From contig NZ_JAFFQR010000015.1 in NCBI RefSeq assembly GCF_020736845.1, positions 190,240 to 254,239 on the forward strand: DNA of 64,000 bases. The letters run 5' to 3'. Shown one piece after another: positions 36,649-47,357 of the stretch; the stretch's first letter is position 1; every line of letters begins with the position of its first letter. The notes beneath the pieces are model-generated. The model saw only the letters and a program-made list of their open reading frames with translations. It had not been told where the DNA came from and made no database searches. Origin of the DNA: Paenibacillus farraposensis. GTDB lineage: Bacteria > Bacillota > Bacilli > Paenibacillales > Paenibacillaceae. The position numbers and the translations under genes are program-made.

Positions 36649-37977
36649 ATGCTGAAAAAGAGTTTTTCTTTATTTTTTGTAACCGCTTTAATTTTGATGC
36701 TGGCTGCTTGCGGCAATGGTGACGGAGCTATACAGGACGGAAATAAAAAGGTCACTTTAAAGATTATTCATTGGCAGCAAGAAAATATTAATAACTATAT
36801 AAAGGAATTCAATAAAAAGTTTGAAGAGAAATATCCGGAGGTTCAGGTAGAATATACGACTGTTCCTGCAGACTCCACTTATGATCAACTGATGCAAACC
36901 CGCATGAATGCCGGTACAACCGGGGATGCAGACATTATTCCTCTAAAATTCAGCTTTGTAGGCGCTCCGCAGGAATGGTCCAAGGGAGCAGCTGACCCGA
37001 TGTGGAAGCAATGGATTGATGGAGGACTAATAGCCGATCTGTCAGATCAGGCTTTTATAAAAAACTACAATCCTGCAGATGTCAAAAATGCCATGACCTA
37101 TAAGGACAAGGTATACGGTGTAAATATGGGGAAGGTGGCACTGACAGGTCTGTTTTACAACAAGGAGATTTTCGAAAAATATAATCTTGCTGTGCCCACG
37201 ACATGGGACGAACTGGTGCGTGCGATGAAGGTGCTCAAGGATAATGGCGTAGAACCAATCGGCTTTGGCGGCAAGGATGTATGGCCTATTAACCTTGCTG
37301 TTCAAGGGCTTCAGGCCTCCATCCATGATGATCAGCTGGAATATATCAAAGGGCTGTGGACAGGCAAGACAAAGTTGACAGATCCCGTCCAGCTTGAAGT
37401 GCTGGAAAAATCGCAAATCCTGATGAATAATGCCATCGGCGGATTTATGGGGATTGATTATGGAACCTTGCCAAGTTTGTTTGCGACGGGGCGTGTAGCC
37501 ATGATTGCAGATGGTACGTGGGATGCTACTACGATCCAGACAGCCAATCCACAGATGAAATTTGGTTATTTTCCGATTCCGGGCAGTAATGATCCGGCCA
37601 AAAATAAGGACCTTGCAGGCAAGTATGATATGACATGGATGGTATTGGAAAAGTCGCCAAACAAGGCTTATGCGCTCAAGTGGCTCGAGATGCTCTCCGA
37701 GAAGGAGAACTACACGGATTTTGTGAATGCCGCCGGATTTTTGCCTACACAGCCTGATGTGAAGATCAAGAGTGACTTTATCATTGAAATCCAGCCTTCA
37801 CTTGAAAACTTCAAGTTGTCTTGGGATCAGCTGTTTATCAATCGCAAGAATGTAGGACAGTACATTAAGGATGCAAGCGTGCATGCGGAATTTCTGGCCC
37901 CTGCCGGACCGTTAAAAACGCCTTTGGAGCTTGCGAAAAAATCCCAGGCAGACTGGGATGCGGCGGCCCCTAAATAA
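36649..37977 (+). CDS. Extracellular sugar-binding lipoprotein of an ABC transporter
   Basis: 442 residues from ATG 36649 (GATGGGGG upstream). A type II signal peptide ends in the lipobox LAAC (ALILMLAACGNG), so the cysteine is lipid-anchored on the outer face of the membrane. The remainder is a family 1 (MalE-like) solute-binding protein: YEVQVEYTTV-type first strand (EVQVEYTTVPADSTY), GVEPIGFGGKDVWPINL and a conserved WMVLEKSPNKAYALKWL. It delivers an oligosaccharide to the two permeases that follow. The adjoining beta-glucosidase suggests a beta-glucoside such as cellobiose; substrate is inferred. Confidence 0.9.
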   Translation: MLKKSFSLFFVTALILMLAACGNGDGAIQDGNKKVTLKIIHWQQENINNYIKEFNKKFEEKYPEVQVEYTTVPADSTYDQLMQTRMNAGTTGDADIIPLKFSFVGAPQEWSKGAADPMWKQWIDGGLIADLSDQAFIKNYNPADVKNAMTYKDKVYGVNMGKVALTGLFYNKEIFEKYNLAVPTTWDELVRAMKVLKDNGVEPIGFGGKDVWPINLAVQGLQASIHDDQLEYIKGLWTGKTKLTDPVQLEVLEKSQILMNNAIGGFMGIDYGTLPSLFATGRVAMIADGTWDATTIQTANPQMKFGYFPIPGSNDPAKNKDLAGKYDMTWMVLEKSPNKAYALKWLEMLSEKENYTDFVNAAGFLPTQPDVKIKSDFIIEIQPSLENFKLSWDQLFINRKNVGQYIKDASVHAEFLAPAGPLKTPLELAKKSQADWDAAAPK

Positions 37978-38016
37978 ATCAATGCTTCCATAAATAATGT
38001 AAAGGGTGTGAGACCC

Positions 38017-38910
38017 ATGTATCCTTTCGGAAAGGGTGCGGCCCGGTTAATGCCGTATCTTTTGCTCAGTATTCCAGTTCTGCTCTATTTGTTTTTTGGC
38101 TTTGGCCCTTCTATGATAACCGTACTGTTCTCCTTTACGGATGCTACAGGGGTTCCGGGACAGGTATGGAATTTTGTCGGACTCGAGAATTATACGACCT
38201 TTTTTACCTCATCCGACTCCGGAGACCGTATCGCTTCTATTGGTCGTTCCTTATATTTTGCCGTAGCCGTAGTTCTGATTCAAAATGCAGTGGGGTTGTT
38301 CATGGCTGTCATTATTAATAAAAAGCTCAAAGGTGATGTGTTTTACCGCGCTGTATTTTTCTTGCCGGTGGTGCTTGGGGTCACGGTATCCGGTCTGATC
38401 TGGCAGCTGATTGCCAACCCGCTTGGCGGCCCTGCGCAAACCATGATGAGTTTTTTTGGAACCCGCTCCAATTTTTTTGGAGACTATGATATCGCATTTG
38501 AATTGATTATTTTTGTGCAAATTTGGATGTACATGGGCTACTCAATGACTATTTTTTTAGCCGGACTCCAATCCATTCCTAGTGATTTGTATGAAGCGGG
38601 CTATATGGACGGCGCTTCCGGATGGAAAGCGTTCAAAAATATTACCTTTCCGATGATAGCACCGTCCTTTACAGTCAATATGCTCCTGTCCATTATCGGA
38701 GCATTGCAAACCTTTGACATTATTTATGTGCTGACAGGGGGCAAATTCAACACGACGACACTTGCGTTTGATGTGTACGCAACGGCTTTCGGCTCCGGTA
38801 CGTCGGATTATGGTCTTGCTTCCGCAGTAGCCATGATTCAGTTCCTGTTCGTATTTATGGTGTCGATGATTGCCCTCTATTACTTGCGAAGAAGAGAGGT
38901 GGAAATGTAA
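38017..38910 (+). CDS. ABC sugar transporter permease (MalF type)
   Basis: 297 residues with six membrane helices. ATG 38017 has AAAGGGTG upstream; a GTG at 38008 is the in-frame alternative. The EAA loop, which contacts the ATPase, reads YEAGYMDGASGWKAFKNITF, after SIPSDL. It forms a heterodimeric channel with the next permease. Its stop overlaps the next gene's start by one base (TAATG), and the SBP gene ends 39 bases upstream. The ATPase subunit is not in the operon; such systems typically share an MsmX-type ATPase, so one encoded elsewhere is expected. Confidence 0.92.
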   Translation: MYPFGKGAARLMPYLLLSIPVLLYLFFGFGPSMITVLFSFTDATGVPGQVWNFVGLENYTTFFTSSDSGDRIASIGRSLYFAVAVVLIQNAVGLFMAVIINKKLKGDVFYRAVFFLPVVLGVTVSGLIWQLIANPLGGPAQTMMSFFGTRSNFFGDYDIAFELIIFVQIWMYMGYSMTIFLAGLQSIPSDLYEAGYMDGASGWKAFKNITFPMIAPSFTVNMLLSIIGALQTFDIIYVLTGGKFNTTTLAFDVYATAFGSGTSDYGLASAVAMIQFLFVFMVSMIALYYLRRREVEM

Positions 38911-39728
38911 TGGGCGGTACCAAGCGAACCAGAATATTGAGCTACTTCATCGTACTGCTCATGCTTTCCCTGTATTTATTTCCGCTTTTCTACCTCTTTA
39001 ATGTATCCATGAAGACACAGAGTGAGTATCTGATAGATCCTGTGGCTATAGCCAAGGGCCTGCGCTTGGAGAATTTCATGGACGCCTGGGAAAAAGGGAA
39101 TTTCTCCCAGTACATGTGGAACAGCATTTTGTATACGGGAGCATCTACACTGTTTACATTGCTGCTATCCGTATTTGCAGCTTTCCCGCTGGCAAGGGGA
39201 TACGTTAGGTTCAGCACGTTCTTTTATATGTTCTTTCTCATCTCCATGTATCTTCCGAACCCGCTGATTCCGCAATTTGCTCTGATTAATAGTCTGGGGC
39301 TTTACAATACGCAGCTTGGTTTTATTTTGCTGAAAACAACAGGGACCGGCATTGCTTTTCTGATGTTTGTGGGATATATCAAGTCTGTCTCACGGGAACT
39401 GGATGAAGCGGCGGCGATGGACGGGTGTGGATATACACGCTATTTGTTTACGATTCTTGTGCCGCTGATGAAGCCAGTGCTGGCGACAGGTATCATTTTG
39501 ACAGCCATTGGGGTGTGGAACGACATTATAGGTCCTACCATTTATTTGTCTGATCCCGCGTTTCAGCCGGTGACCAAGGGATTGTTCTCCTTCTACGGAC
39601 AATACATGAACAACTGGCCGCTGCTCGCTTGCGGTATCCTGATTGTTACATTACCACTGGTTATTTTGTATATTTTCCTCCAGCGCTTTATTGTGGGCGG
39701 TGCGATGGCTGGAGCTGTGAAGTCTTGA
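38910..39728 (+). CDS. ABC sugar transporter permease (MalG type)
   Basis: 272 residues, six membrane helices. The EAA loop is LDEAAAMDGCGYTRYLFTIL, ahead of VPLMKPVLATG. The start overlaps the stop of the first permease, so the two are made together. N-terminal region YFIVLLMLSLYLFPLFYLF is the first helix, and residues after it (NVSMKTQSEY) match family expectations. It pairs with the MalF-type permease and receives sugar from the lipoprotein. The operon continues with bglB 22 bases later. Confidence 0.92.
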   Translation: MGGTKRTRILSYFIVLLMLSLYLFPLFYLFNVSMKTQSEYLIDPVAIAKGLRLENFMDAWEKGNFSQYMWNSILYTGASTLFTLLLSVFAAFPLARGYVRFSTFFYMFFLISMYLPNPLIPQFALINSLGLYNTQLGFILLKTTGTGIAFLMFVGYIKSVSRELDEAAAMDGCGYTRYLFTILVPLMKPVLATGIILTAIGVWNDIIGPTIYLSDPAFQPVTKGLFSFYGQYMNNWPLLACGILIVTLPLVILYIFLQRFIVGGAMAGAVKS

Positions 39729-39735
39729 TTCCTGA

Positions 39736-41097
<1,362 letters not shown>

Positions 41098-41134
41098 ACA
41101 GGGAGGGGGAATCCTATTTATCATGATCATGTAT

Positions 41135-41172
41135 GCCGTCATGCTGTAACAACCGGGCATGACGGCTTTTTT
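41135..41172 (+). terminator. Terminator of the bglB operon
   Basis: GCCGTCATGC / GCATGACGGC perfect 10-bp stem, 12-base loop, six T. It also ends the convergent exoA transcript only partly, since the left side lacks an A run. Confidence 0.88.
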
Positions 41173-41205
41173 CAGTCTTTATAAGTCTTTGTGTCAGGGG
41201 GGGAG

Positions 41206-41970
41206 CTATGCTGAAATGTTCTGTATTTCCAGTATAACAGGGCAATGGTCGCTGCCCATAATATCGCAATCTATGCCTGCATCTATTAATAGCGGGCGAA
41301 GTCTGTCCGAGACGAGGAAGTAGTCGATCCGCCAGCCGATGTTCCGTTCTCTCACCTTCGGCATGTAGGACCACCAGGAATAAACATCCGTCCGGTCAGG
41401 ATAAAAGTATCTGAAAGTGTCCGTAAATCCGGCGGCGAGCAGCTGCGACATTCGCTCCCGTTCCTCAGGCGTAAATCCGGCATTGCCATGGTTGGCTTTT
41501 GCATTTTTTAAATCAATCTCCTGATGAGCCACGTTTAAGTCCCCGCAAACAATGACAGGCTTTATTATATCCAGTTGTTGCAAATAGTGACGGAAACGGT
41601 CTTCCCATTCCAGTCTGTATGGCAATCGGGACAAATCCCGTTTGGTATTCGGAGTATATACATTAACCAGATAAAATGTCTCGAATTCCAGCGTAATCGT
41701 TCTGCCTTCAGGCTCCTTGTTCTCTTCAAGGCCATAATGCACAGAAAGCGGCTTGATTCTGGTGAAGATCGCCGTGCCGGAATATCCTTTTTTCTCGGCA
41801 TAATTCCAGTACTGAGTGTATTCCTCCATATTGTCCATGGAAATTTGCCCCTCTTGCAACTTGGTTTCCTGAACACAAAAAATATCGGCACCCGTCTCTT
41901 TTATATAAGCATAAAATCCTTTGTTCACACAGGCTCTCAAGCCATTAACATTCCAAGATATTAATTTCAT
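41206..41970 (-). CDS. exoA: Exodeoxyribonuclease III / AP endonuclease ExoA
   Basis: 254 residues, RBS AAGGAGATC. A class II AP endonuclease that incises abasic sites and repairs 3' blocks. EEP-fold motifs are in order: ISWNVNGLRACV, CVQETKLQEG (catalytic glutamate), YLVNVYTPN, VIVCGDLNVAHQEIDLKNAK (the DLNVAH catalytic aspartate-asparagine) and, at the C-terminus, GSDHCPV (catalytic histidine). Transcribed singly. There is no sign of coregulation with its neighbours. Confidence 0.96.
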   Translation of the reverse strand: MKLISWNVNGLRACVNKGFYAYIKETGADIFCVQETKLQEGQISMDNMEEYTQYWNYAEKKGYSGTAIFTRIKPLSVHYGLEENKEPEGRTITLEFETFYLVNVYTPNTKRDLSRLPYRLEWEDRFRHYLQQLDIIKPVIVCGDLNVAHQEIDLKNAKANHGNAGFTPEERERMSQLLAAGFTDTFRYFYPDRTDVYSWWSYMPKVRERNIGWRIDYFLVSDRLRPLLIDAGIDCDIMGSDHCPVILEIQNISA

Positions 41971-42210
41971 TGTTGATCTCCTTATTACTCATCACGTTCG
42001 AGGGGGATGATAAATATATTCTCTGTTGAGGTAAGCTTATTAAATGAAATGTTTATTTAGGCAACATGATAGATGATAGCAATCTCTGTGTTTTTTTTAA
42101 AGAGCAGTTGCCGGAAACCCGCGTCTCCGCATATAAAAGACTGCCTCCTGCAAGCGCTAAACCAGCAGTGTGAAAATAGCTTTTCTACATTAAAATAGGT
42201 GTAGGAATGA

Positions 42211-42238
42211 AAAAAACTTCCTAAGAATAGGAAGTTTT
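42211..42238 (-). terminator. Second terminator downstream of tRNA-Arg
   Basis: AAAACTTCCTA-AGAA-TAGGAAGTTTT, palindromic; on the minus strand it ends in a run of T. It lies about 45 bases beyond the tRNA and forms a tandem pair with the hairpin at 42246-42278. Confidence 0.75.
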
Positions 42239-42245
42239 GTCTACG

Positions 42246-42278
42246 AAAAAAAGCTTCCCACATAATGGTAGGAAGCTT
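42246..42278 (-). terminator. First terminator downstream of tRNA-Arg
   Basis: AAGCTTCC / GGAAGCTT stem, followed on the minus strand by a run of T (bases 42246-42252). It begins five bases after the tRNA's 3' end. Confidence 0.85.
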
Positions 42279-42282
42279 GTGA

Positions 42283-42356
<74 letters not shown>

Positions 42357-42591
42357 ATAAAATCAAGGCGAATATTAATATATCACATGGGCTCGAAGGA
42401 TTCAAGTATTATTTCCTGAATTATTTGGTTGTTTTGAATTTATGCAGTATAAGTTCAAAGTATACGCAGTTTTTTTTGCCTTATAAAAGGGTATGTTAGA
42501 ATACAGGTGAATATGTGGAAGACGAGTGGTTGGACTTCGGCTGCTGTTTCTCTTATAATCTACAAATACTTTAGCTTACGGAGGAGAGGGG

Positions 42592-43527
42592 GTGCCTTTA
42601 ATAAAGGACTCCAAGGTGACAACAAAAGAAAATAATATTGTATTGTTTCCGAAGACACTGGACTATTATCAAATTCAACTTACTGTGATGCTTGAGAACG
42701 AACGTTACGGAGATGCGATGGCGATGCTGCGCTTTTTAATTCGGTGTCAGGGACAGGAGCAGAAACAATACGATGAATGGAATGCTCTATTACAGTGGCT
42801 GGAAGCTGCATTCCCACAGTATGTTGACAGCGGGTCAGTAACGGGCGATGTGGAAGAAGACGAGGTTGGTGAAGTTGAGTTGGCTCGCCGCCATGCACGC
42901 TTTAAGCAGGAGCAGGATGCCGGCTATGGGAGCAAGTTGCTGCAGATGGCTATGGAAGGACCGCTATCTGAACAGACAATTTTAGCGCTTGAGCAGTTGT
43001 CCTATCTGGAGCTGCCGGAAATCGACGATGCTCTACTTCGCTGGATAAAGGAACGGGAAATCCATCCTCTCCTCCAGTTCCGTATTTTGCAGACATTGCG
43101 GCGACGTGGAATGGAAGGGACGATTCAAATCAGGCGGGGGGACGAAAAAGCAGAGATCGATATTGAAACCGTTCCGCTTCAGCCGGGTGAATTTCCTGAA
43201 CCGATTACGCGTATTTTGGAACGGGTAGCTGATCAGACCGAGGTGCATGAGCCTACGCTTTTCTATTTTGCACAGGAGCTGTGGTCGCAGTTTGTAATGG
43301 CTGTGTACGGTACGAATGATTACAGATCGATGCTGGCGGAAGAGGACGGAATGCTGGATATATGGGCGGCAGCCCTTCATCAGACGGTTTCGGAAAGTTT
43401 GAAAGGAAGCCATAATGAGGAAGAAACACGTGCTATATACGGTATCACAGATGCGTTGCGCTTTCGTTTTGAGCAGGCGTATCGGTCGATGCGACTATTT
43501 GTCGCTGCGGGTATGAATACTCCTTAG
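42592..43527 (+). CDS. YsoA-like TPR/helical protein upstream of tig
   Basis: 311 residues, GTG start with GGAGGAGAGGG. The protein is acidic and helical, with TPR-like helices (LENERYGDAMAMLRFLIRCQ) at the start and no membrane segment or signal peptide. In Bacillus subtilis the gene before tig encodes the TPR protein YsoA, and position, length (about 310 versus about 340 residues) and helical content agree. The C-terminal part (EEETRAIYGITDALRFRFEQ) has no known motif. Its role is unknown; synteny suggests a link to protein quality control. Confidence 0.75.
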   Translation: MPLIKDSKVTTKENNIVLFPKTLDYYQIQLTVMLENERYGDAMAMLRFLIRCQGQEQKQYDEWNALLQWLEAAFPQYVDSGSVTGDVEEDEVGEVELARRHARFKQEQDAGYGSKLLQMAMEGPLSEQTILALEQLSYLELPEIDDALLRWIKEREIHPLLQFRILQTLRRRGMEGTIQIRRGDEKAEIDIETVPLQPGEFPEPITRILERVADQTEVHEPTLFYFAQELWSQFVMAVYGTNDYRSMLAEEDGMLDIWAAALHQTVSESLKGSHNEEETRAIYGITDALRFRFEQAYRSMRLFVAAGMNTP

Positions 43528-43670
43528 TGGCCGGAAACGTTTACCTGCAATGCATCCAAAGGGCTGCTCTTGAAAAAGACAGTAATGTTAGATATACTAT
43601 AATGGTTATTTTGTGTGCGTTGATTTTAATGAAAACTAAGTGAAGATTTTGTTGGAGGGGAAAGCATAAA

Positions 43671-44978
43671 ATGAAAGCAACTTGGGAGAAAATAGAGAAG
43701 AACCTCGGGGTTCTTGAAGTTGAGGTTGACGCGGATCGTGTAGCCGCTGCACTCGACAAAGCTTTTAATAAAGTAGTAAAACAAGTAAGCGTACCAGGAT
43801 TCCGTAAAGGCAAAGTACCACGCCCTATTTTTGAAAAACGCTACGGTATTGAAAGTCTGTATCAGGATGCAATTGACTTCTTGCTGCCAGAAGCTTACGG
43901 CCAAGCCGTAGAGCAAACAGACATCTTTCCGGTTGACAGCCCGGATGTTGAAATTGAACAATTTGCCAAAGGCGAAGCCTTTAAATTCAAAGCAAAAGTT
44001 ACAGTTAAACCAGAAGTAACTTTGGGCGAGTACAAAGGCGTAGAAGTGCCTGCAAGCAAAATTGAAGTAAGCGACGAAGAATTGACTCAAGAGCTGGAGC
44101 GTCTGCAACAACGCCATGCTGAATTGGTTGTCGTTGATGAAGATGCAGCTCAATCCGGCGACACCGCTATCATCGATTTCGATGGTTCCGTTGACGGCGT
44201 ACAGTTCGAAGGCGGACAAGCTGAGAAGTATTCTCTGGAGCTGGGCTCCAACACGTTCATTCCAGGCTTTGAAGACCAAGTGATTGGTCTGCACACTGGC
44301 GATTCCAAGGACGTTGAAGTAACGTTCCCTGAGAACTACCATTCTGCTGACCTGGCTGGCAAACAAGCTGTATTTAAAGTGAAGGTTCATGAGCTGAAAC
44401 GCAAAGTTCTTCCTGAACTGGACGATGAATTTGCTAAAGATGTAAGTGAATTTGACACACTGGCTGAATTCAAGGAAGATTTGAAGAAGCAATTGCTGGA
44501 GCGGAAGGAAAATGAAGCTAAAGCAGCCCGTGAGGGTGCTGTAGTGGAGAAGGTTGCTGAGAACGCAACAATCGACATTCCTGAAGCTATGGTCAAGAGC
44601 GAAGTGCAAAACATGGTTCGCGATTTCGACAACCGTCTGCGCAGCCAAGGCATGAACCTTGAAATGTTCCTCGGCTTCTCCGGTCAAAGCAAGGAAGACC
44701 TGGAAGGGCAAATGAAAGCTGATGCCGAGAAGCGCGTACGTAACAACCTCGTGCTGGAGCAAGTGGCCAAAGCAGAAAATATCGAAGTTTCTGAAGCGGA
44801 AATCAGTGAAGAACTGCAAAACATGGCAGATGCTTACAAACGTTCTGTTGAAGAAATCCGCAGCATTCTGGAAAGCAACGGCTCGTTAGCAAACCTGAAA
44901 GAAGAAATTTCGCTGCGCAAAACGATTGCTTTGCTGGTTGAAAACAGCAAAGAAGTTGAAGCGCCAGCTGCTGAGTAA
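43671..44978 (+). CDS. tig: Trigger factor (ribosome-associated chaperone, PPIase)
   Basis: 435 residues. Binds the ribosome exit tunnel and helps nascent chains fold. N-terminal ribosome-binding domain with the signature VPGFRKGKVPRPIFEKRYG, near residue 45 onwards; the FKBP-type PPIase domain follows (GDTAIIDFDGSVDGVQFEGG, FIPGFEDQVIGLHTGDSKDV), then the long helical arms (ELDDEFAKDVSEFDTLAEFK). RBS GGAGGGG. Between ysoA and clpP, in the conserved Gram-positive and E. coli-like order tig-clpP-clpX. A terminator follows at 45041. Confidence 0.97.
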   Translation: MKATWEKIEKNLGVLEVEVDADRVAAALDKAFNKVVKQVSVPGFRKGKVPRPIFEKRYGIESLYQDAIDFLLPEAYGQAVEQTDIFPVDSPDVEIEQFAKGEAFKFKAKVTVKPEVTLGEYKGVEVPASKIEVSDEELTQELERLQQRHAELVVVDEDAAQSGDTAIIDFDGSVDGVQFEGGQAEKYSLELGSNTFIPGFEDQVIGLHTGDSKDVEVTFPENYHSADLAGKQAVFKVKVHELKRKVLPELDDEFAKDVSEFDTLAEFKEDLKKQLLERKENEAKAAREGAVVEKVAENATIDIPEAMVKSEVQNMVRDFDNRLRSQGMNLEMFLGFSGQSKEDLEGQMKADAEKRVRNNLVLEQVAKAENIEVSEAEISEELQNMADAYKRSVEEIRSILESNGSLANLKEEISLRKTIALLVENSKEVEAPAAE

Positions 44979-45040
44979 TTTAGGTGAAAAATATACGGGG
45001 TATGCTGTAACAGGCTACAACGTAGTAATTAGATATAGAT

Positions 45041-45075
45041 AAGGCACGTAGTGAAAGTTACGTGTCTTATTTTTA
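45041..45075 (+). terminator. Terminator after tig
   Basis: AAGGCACGTA pairs with TACGTGTCTT around GTGAAAGT, followed by ATTTTT. The clpP gene has its own leader of about 310 bases after this. No CtsR box, which would read GGTCAAANANAGTCAAA, is visible there. Confidence 0.8.
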
Positions 45076-45388
45076 CCTAAGACCACCCAATTTCTGGTCG
45101 TTTCAGGAAGGCGCTGTGAGTGGTGTTTTCTTGTTTTACATAAGCCCGTACAGTATATTTGCACATACATACGAAACATGGTTAAATATGAGAAGGTCTC
45201 GACAGAGTTTATTGCAAACAGCTGCATGGCTAGATGAGCAGATGCTTATATGACACGAGACTTTGAACATGTTAAAATATTTTGTAAGGTGTTCCCCGTT
45301 TCATGCTCGCTGCTTTCCTTTTAATAGGAATTAAGGAAGCGGATGAATACAGGTGTTCATTTTAATTAAGGAAAAGAGGTTGGTCGTG

Positions 45389-45979
45389 ATGAGTCTCGTC
45401 CCTATGGTTGTGGAACAAACGAATCGAGGAGAACGATCTTACGATATTTACTCGCGCTTGCTTAAGGATCGCATCATTTTCTTAAGTGGCCCGATTGATG
45501 ACGATGTCGCCAATCTCGTCATTGCACAGTTACTGTTCCTTGCTGCGGAAGATCCGGAGAAGGATATTAATTTGTACATTAACTCGCCTGGTGGTTCTGT
45601 AACTGCAGGCATGGGTATATATGATACAATGCAATTTATTAAGCCGGACGTATCAACGATCTGTGTAGGCATGGCTGCAAGTATGGGCTCTTTGCTGCTC
45701 ACAGCGGGTGCACCGGGCAAGAGATATGCGCTTACCAATAGTGAAGTTATGATCCATCAGCCGCTCGGCGGTATTCAGGGCCAAGCCTCTGATATGCTGA
45801 TTCATGCCGACTGGATTATTAAAACACGTGCCAAGCTGAATCAAATCTATGTAGAGCGTACAGGTCAGCCCCTCGAGAAAATCGAACGTGATACTGACCG
45901 GGATTTCTTCATGGAAGCGGAAGAGGCAAAAGCATACGGTATCATTGACCAGGTGCTGTCTAAACCGATTAATCTGTAA
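45389..45979 (+). CDS. clpP: ClpP protease subunit
   Basis: 196 residues from ATG 45389 (AAGAGGTTGG upstream); the in-frame ATG 45353 lacks an RBS. Serine peptidase that forms a double heptameric ring with the ClpX ATPase. Catalytic S98 lies in GMAASMGS and H123 in VMIHQP. Directly precedes clpX by 12 bases, so the protease and its unfoldase are one transcript. In Bacillus subtilis clpP lies elsewhere; here it sits between tig and clpX as in proteobacteria. Confidence 0.98.
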   Translation: MSLVPMVVEQTNRGERSYDIYSRLLKDRIIFLSGPIDDDVANLVIAQLLFLAAEDPEKDINLYINSPGGSVTAGMGIYDTMQFIKPDVSTICVGMAASMGSLLLTAGAPGKRYALTNSEVMIHQPLGGIQGQASDMLIHADWIIKTRAKLNQIYVERTGQPLEKIERDTDRDFFMEAEEAKAYGIIDQVLSKPINL

Positions 45980-45991
45980 AGGGGTGGCTCT

Positions 45992-47248
45992 ATGTTTAAA
46001 TTTAATGATGAAAAAGGACAATTGAAATGTTCTTTCTGCGGCAAATCTCAAGATCAGGTCCGCAAGCTTGTTGCCGGACCGGGTGTGTATATATGTGACG
46101 AGTGCATCGAGCTGTGCACGGAAATTGTAGAAGAGGAATTGGGTCATGAGGAAGAAATAGACCTGAAAGACATTCCAAAACCGATGCAAATCCGCGAAAT
46201 CTTGGACCAATATGTAATTGGTCAGGATCAAGCGAAAAAGTCGTTGTCCGTAGCGGTTTATAACCATTACAAACGTATTAATACGCAAAATAAAATTGAT
46301 GATGTAGAGCTGCAAAAAAGTAACATTCTGATGCTTGGACCTACAGGTTCAGGTAAAACGTTGCTTGCGCAAACCATGGCTAAAATTTTGAACGTTCCTT
46401 TTGCAATCGCAGACGCCACTTCCCTCACGGAAGCCGGATATGTGGGTGAAGACGTTGAAAACATTTTGCTGAAATTGATTCAAGCTGCCGATTATGATGT
46501 GGAAAAAGCTGAGCGCGGCATCATATATATTGACGAAATTGATAAAGTAGCCCGTAAATCCGAAAACCCGTCCATTACACGTGATGTATCAGGTGAAGGT
46601 GTACAACAGGCGCTGCTTAAAATTTTGGAAGGCACGGTTGCTTCTGTACCTCCTCAAGGCGGTCGCAAGCATCCGCATCAAGAGTTTATTCAAATTGATA
46701 CTACCAATATCCTGTTTATTTGCGGTGGCGCCTTTGATGGTCTGGAGCAAATGATCAAACGTCGTATCGGTAAAAAGGTCATCGGCTTTAATGCCACGAG
46801 TGAACAAAAGGACCTGAAGCCAGGCGAATATACTTCCATGGTATTGCCTGAGGATCTTTTGAAATTCGGGTTGATTCCGGAATTTGTTGGGCGTTTGCCA
46901 GTCATTTCTACGCTGGAGCCGCTTGATGAGAAAACATTGGTTCGCATTTTGTCTGAACCGAAAAATGCGTTAACCAAGCAATACCAGAAGTTGCTGGAAC
47001 TGGATAATGTGCAACTGGAGTTTAAGCAGGATGCTCTGGAAGCCATTGCTCGTGAGGCGATCAAGCGTAACACGGGTGCCCGTGGTCTTCGTGCGATCAT
47101 CGAAGGGATTATGCTCGACGTCATGTATGAAGTTCCTTCCCGCGAGGATGTGACGACTTGCGTTATTAACGAACAGGTAGTAAAAGACAAAATCGCACCG
47201 GAACTCGGTGGTACAGATAAGGATAAAAAACAAGAAGAGAGCGCCTAA
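45992..47248 (+). CDS. clpX: ClpX ATP-dependent unfoldase
   Basis: 418 residues. The N-terminal C4 zinc domain reads [19 protein letters not shown] with a second Cys pair in [10 protein letters not shown]. The AAA+ module has Walker [13 protein letters not shown], Walker [11 protein letters not shown], the IGF-type loop region ([10 protein letters not shown]) that engages ClpP, and sensor residues in [10 protein letters not shown]. Recognises tagged and selected substrates and feeds them to ClpP. RBS AAAGGGGTGG. It is 12 bases after clpP and 109 before ispG, with a hairpin between. Confidence 0.98.
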   Translation: MFKFNDEKGQLKCSFCGKSQDQVRKLVAGPGVYICDECIELCTEIVEEELGHEEEIDLKDIPKPMQIREILDQYVIGQDQAKKSLSVAVYNHYKRINTQNKIDDVELQKSNILMLGPTGSGKTLLAQTMAKILNVPFAIADATSLTEAGYVGEDVENILLKLIQAADYDVEKAERGIIYIDEIDKVARKSENPSITRDVSGEGVQQALLKILEGTVASVPPQGGRKHPHQEFIQIDTTNILFICGGAFDGLEQMIKRRIGKKVIGFNATSEQKDLKPGEYTSMVLPEDLLKFGLIPEFVGRLPVISTLEPLDEKTLVRILSEPKNALTKQYQKLLELDNVQLEFKQDALEAIAREAIKRNTGARGLRAIIEGIMLDVMYEVPSREDVTTCVINEQVVKDKIAPELGGTDKDKKQEESA

Positions 47249-47289
47249 GGATTGATACTTCGCGATCTCTACAACATGAGAACCCGAAT

Positions 47290-47329
47290 CTCCACTTCAT
47301 TAAACCGCATGAGGTTTTAAGGGGTGGAG
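47290..47329 (+). other. Hairpin between clpX and ispG
   Basis: CTCCAC and GTGGAG form the outer stem and AAACC / GGTTT the inner stem, separated by symmetrical six-base internal loops. No T run, so it is not a terminator. It lies 28 bases upstream of ispG and could affect its translation or mRNA stability. Speculative. Confidence 0.4.
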
Positions 47330-47357
47330 GTTTGGTGTTAATGGGAGAGAAAAGTAC

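Noticed and set aside
42057..42263. 68-codon frame near tRNA-Arg
   Set aside because: It spans the tandem terminators and part of the tRNA neighbourhood, with no RBS or family resemblance.
43626..44819. Long (397-codon) minus-strand frame opposite tig
   Set aside because: It runs antisense to trigger factor and is explained by tig codon bias. The Phe-rich sequence is typical for a shadow of a Glu/Lys-rich gene.
45241..45388. CtsR operator before clpP
   Set aside because: The GGTCAAA heptad repeat is not present. TTGAAC at 45263 lacks a proper -10, so I do not call a promoter.
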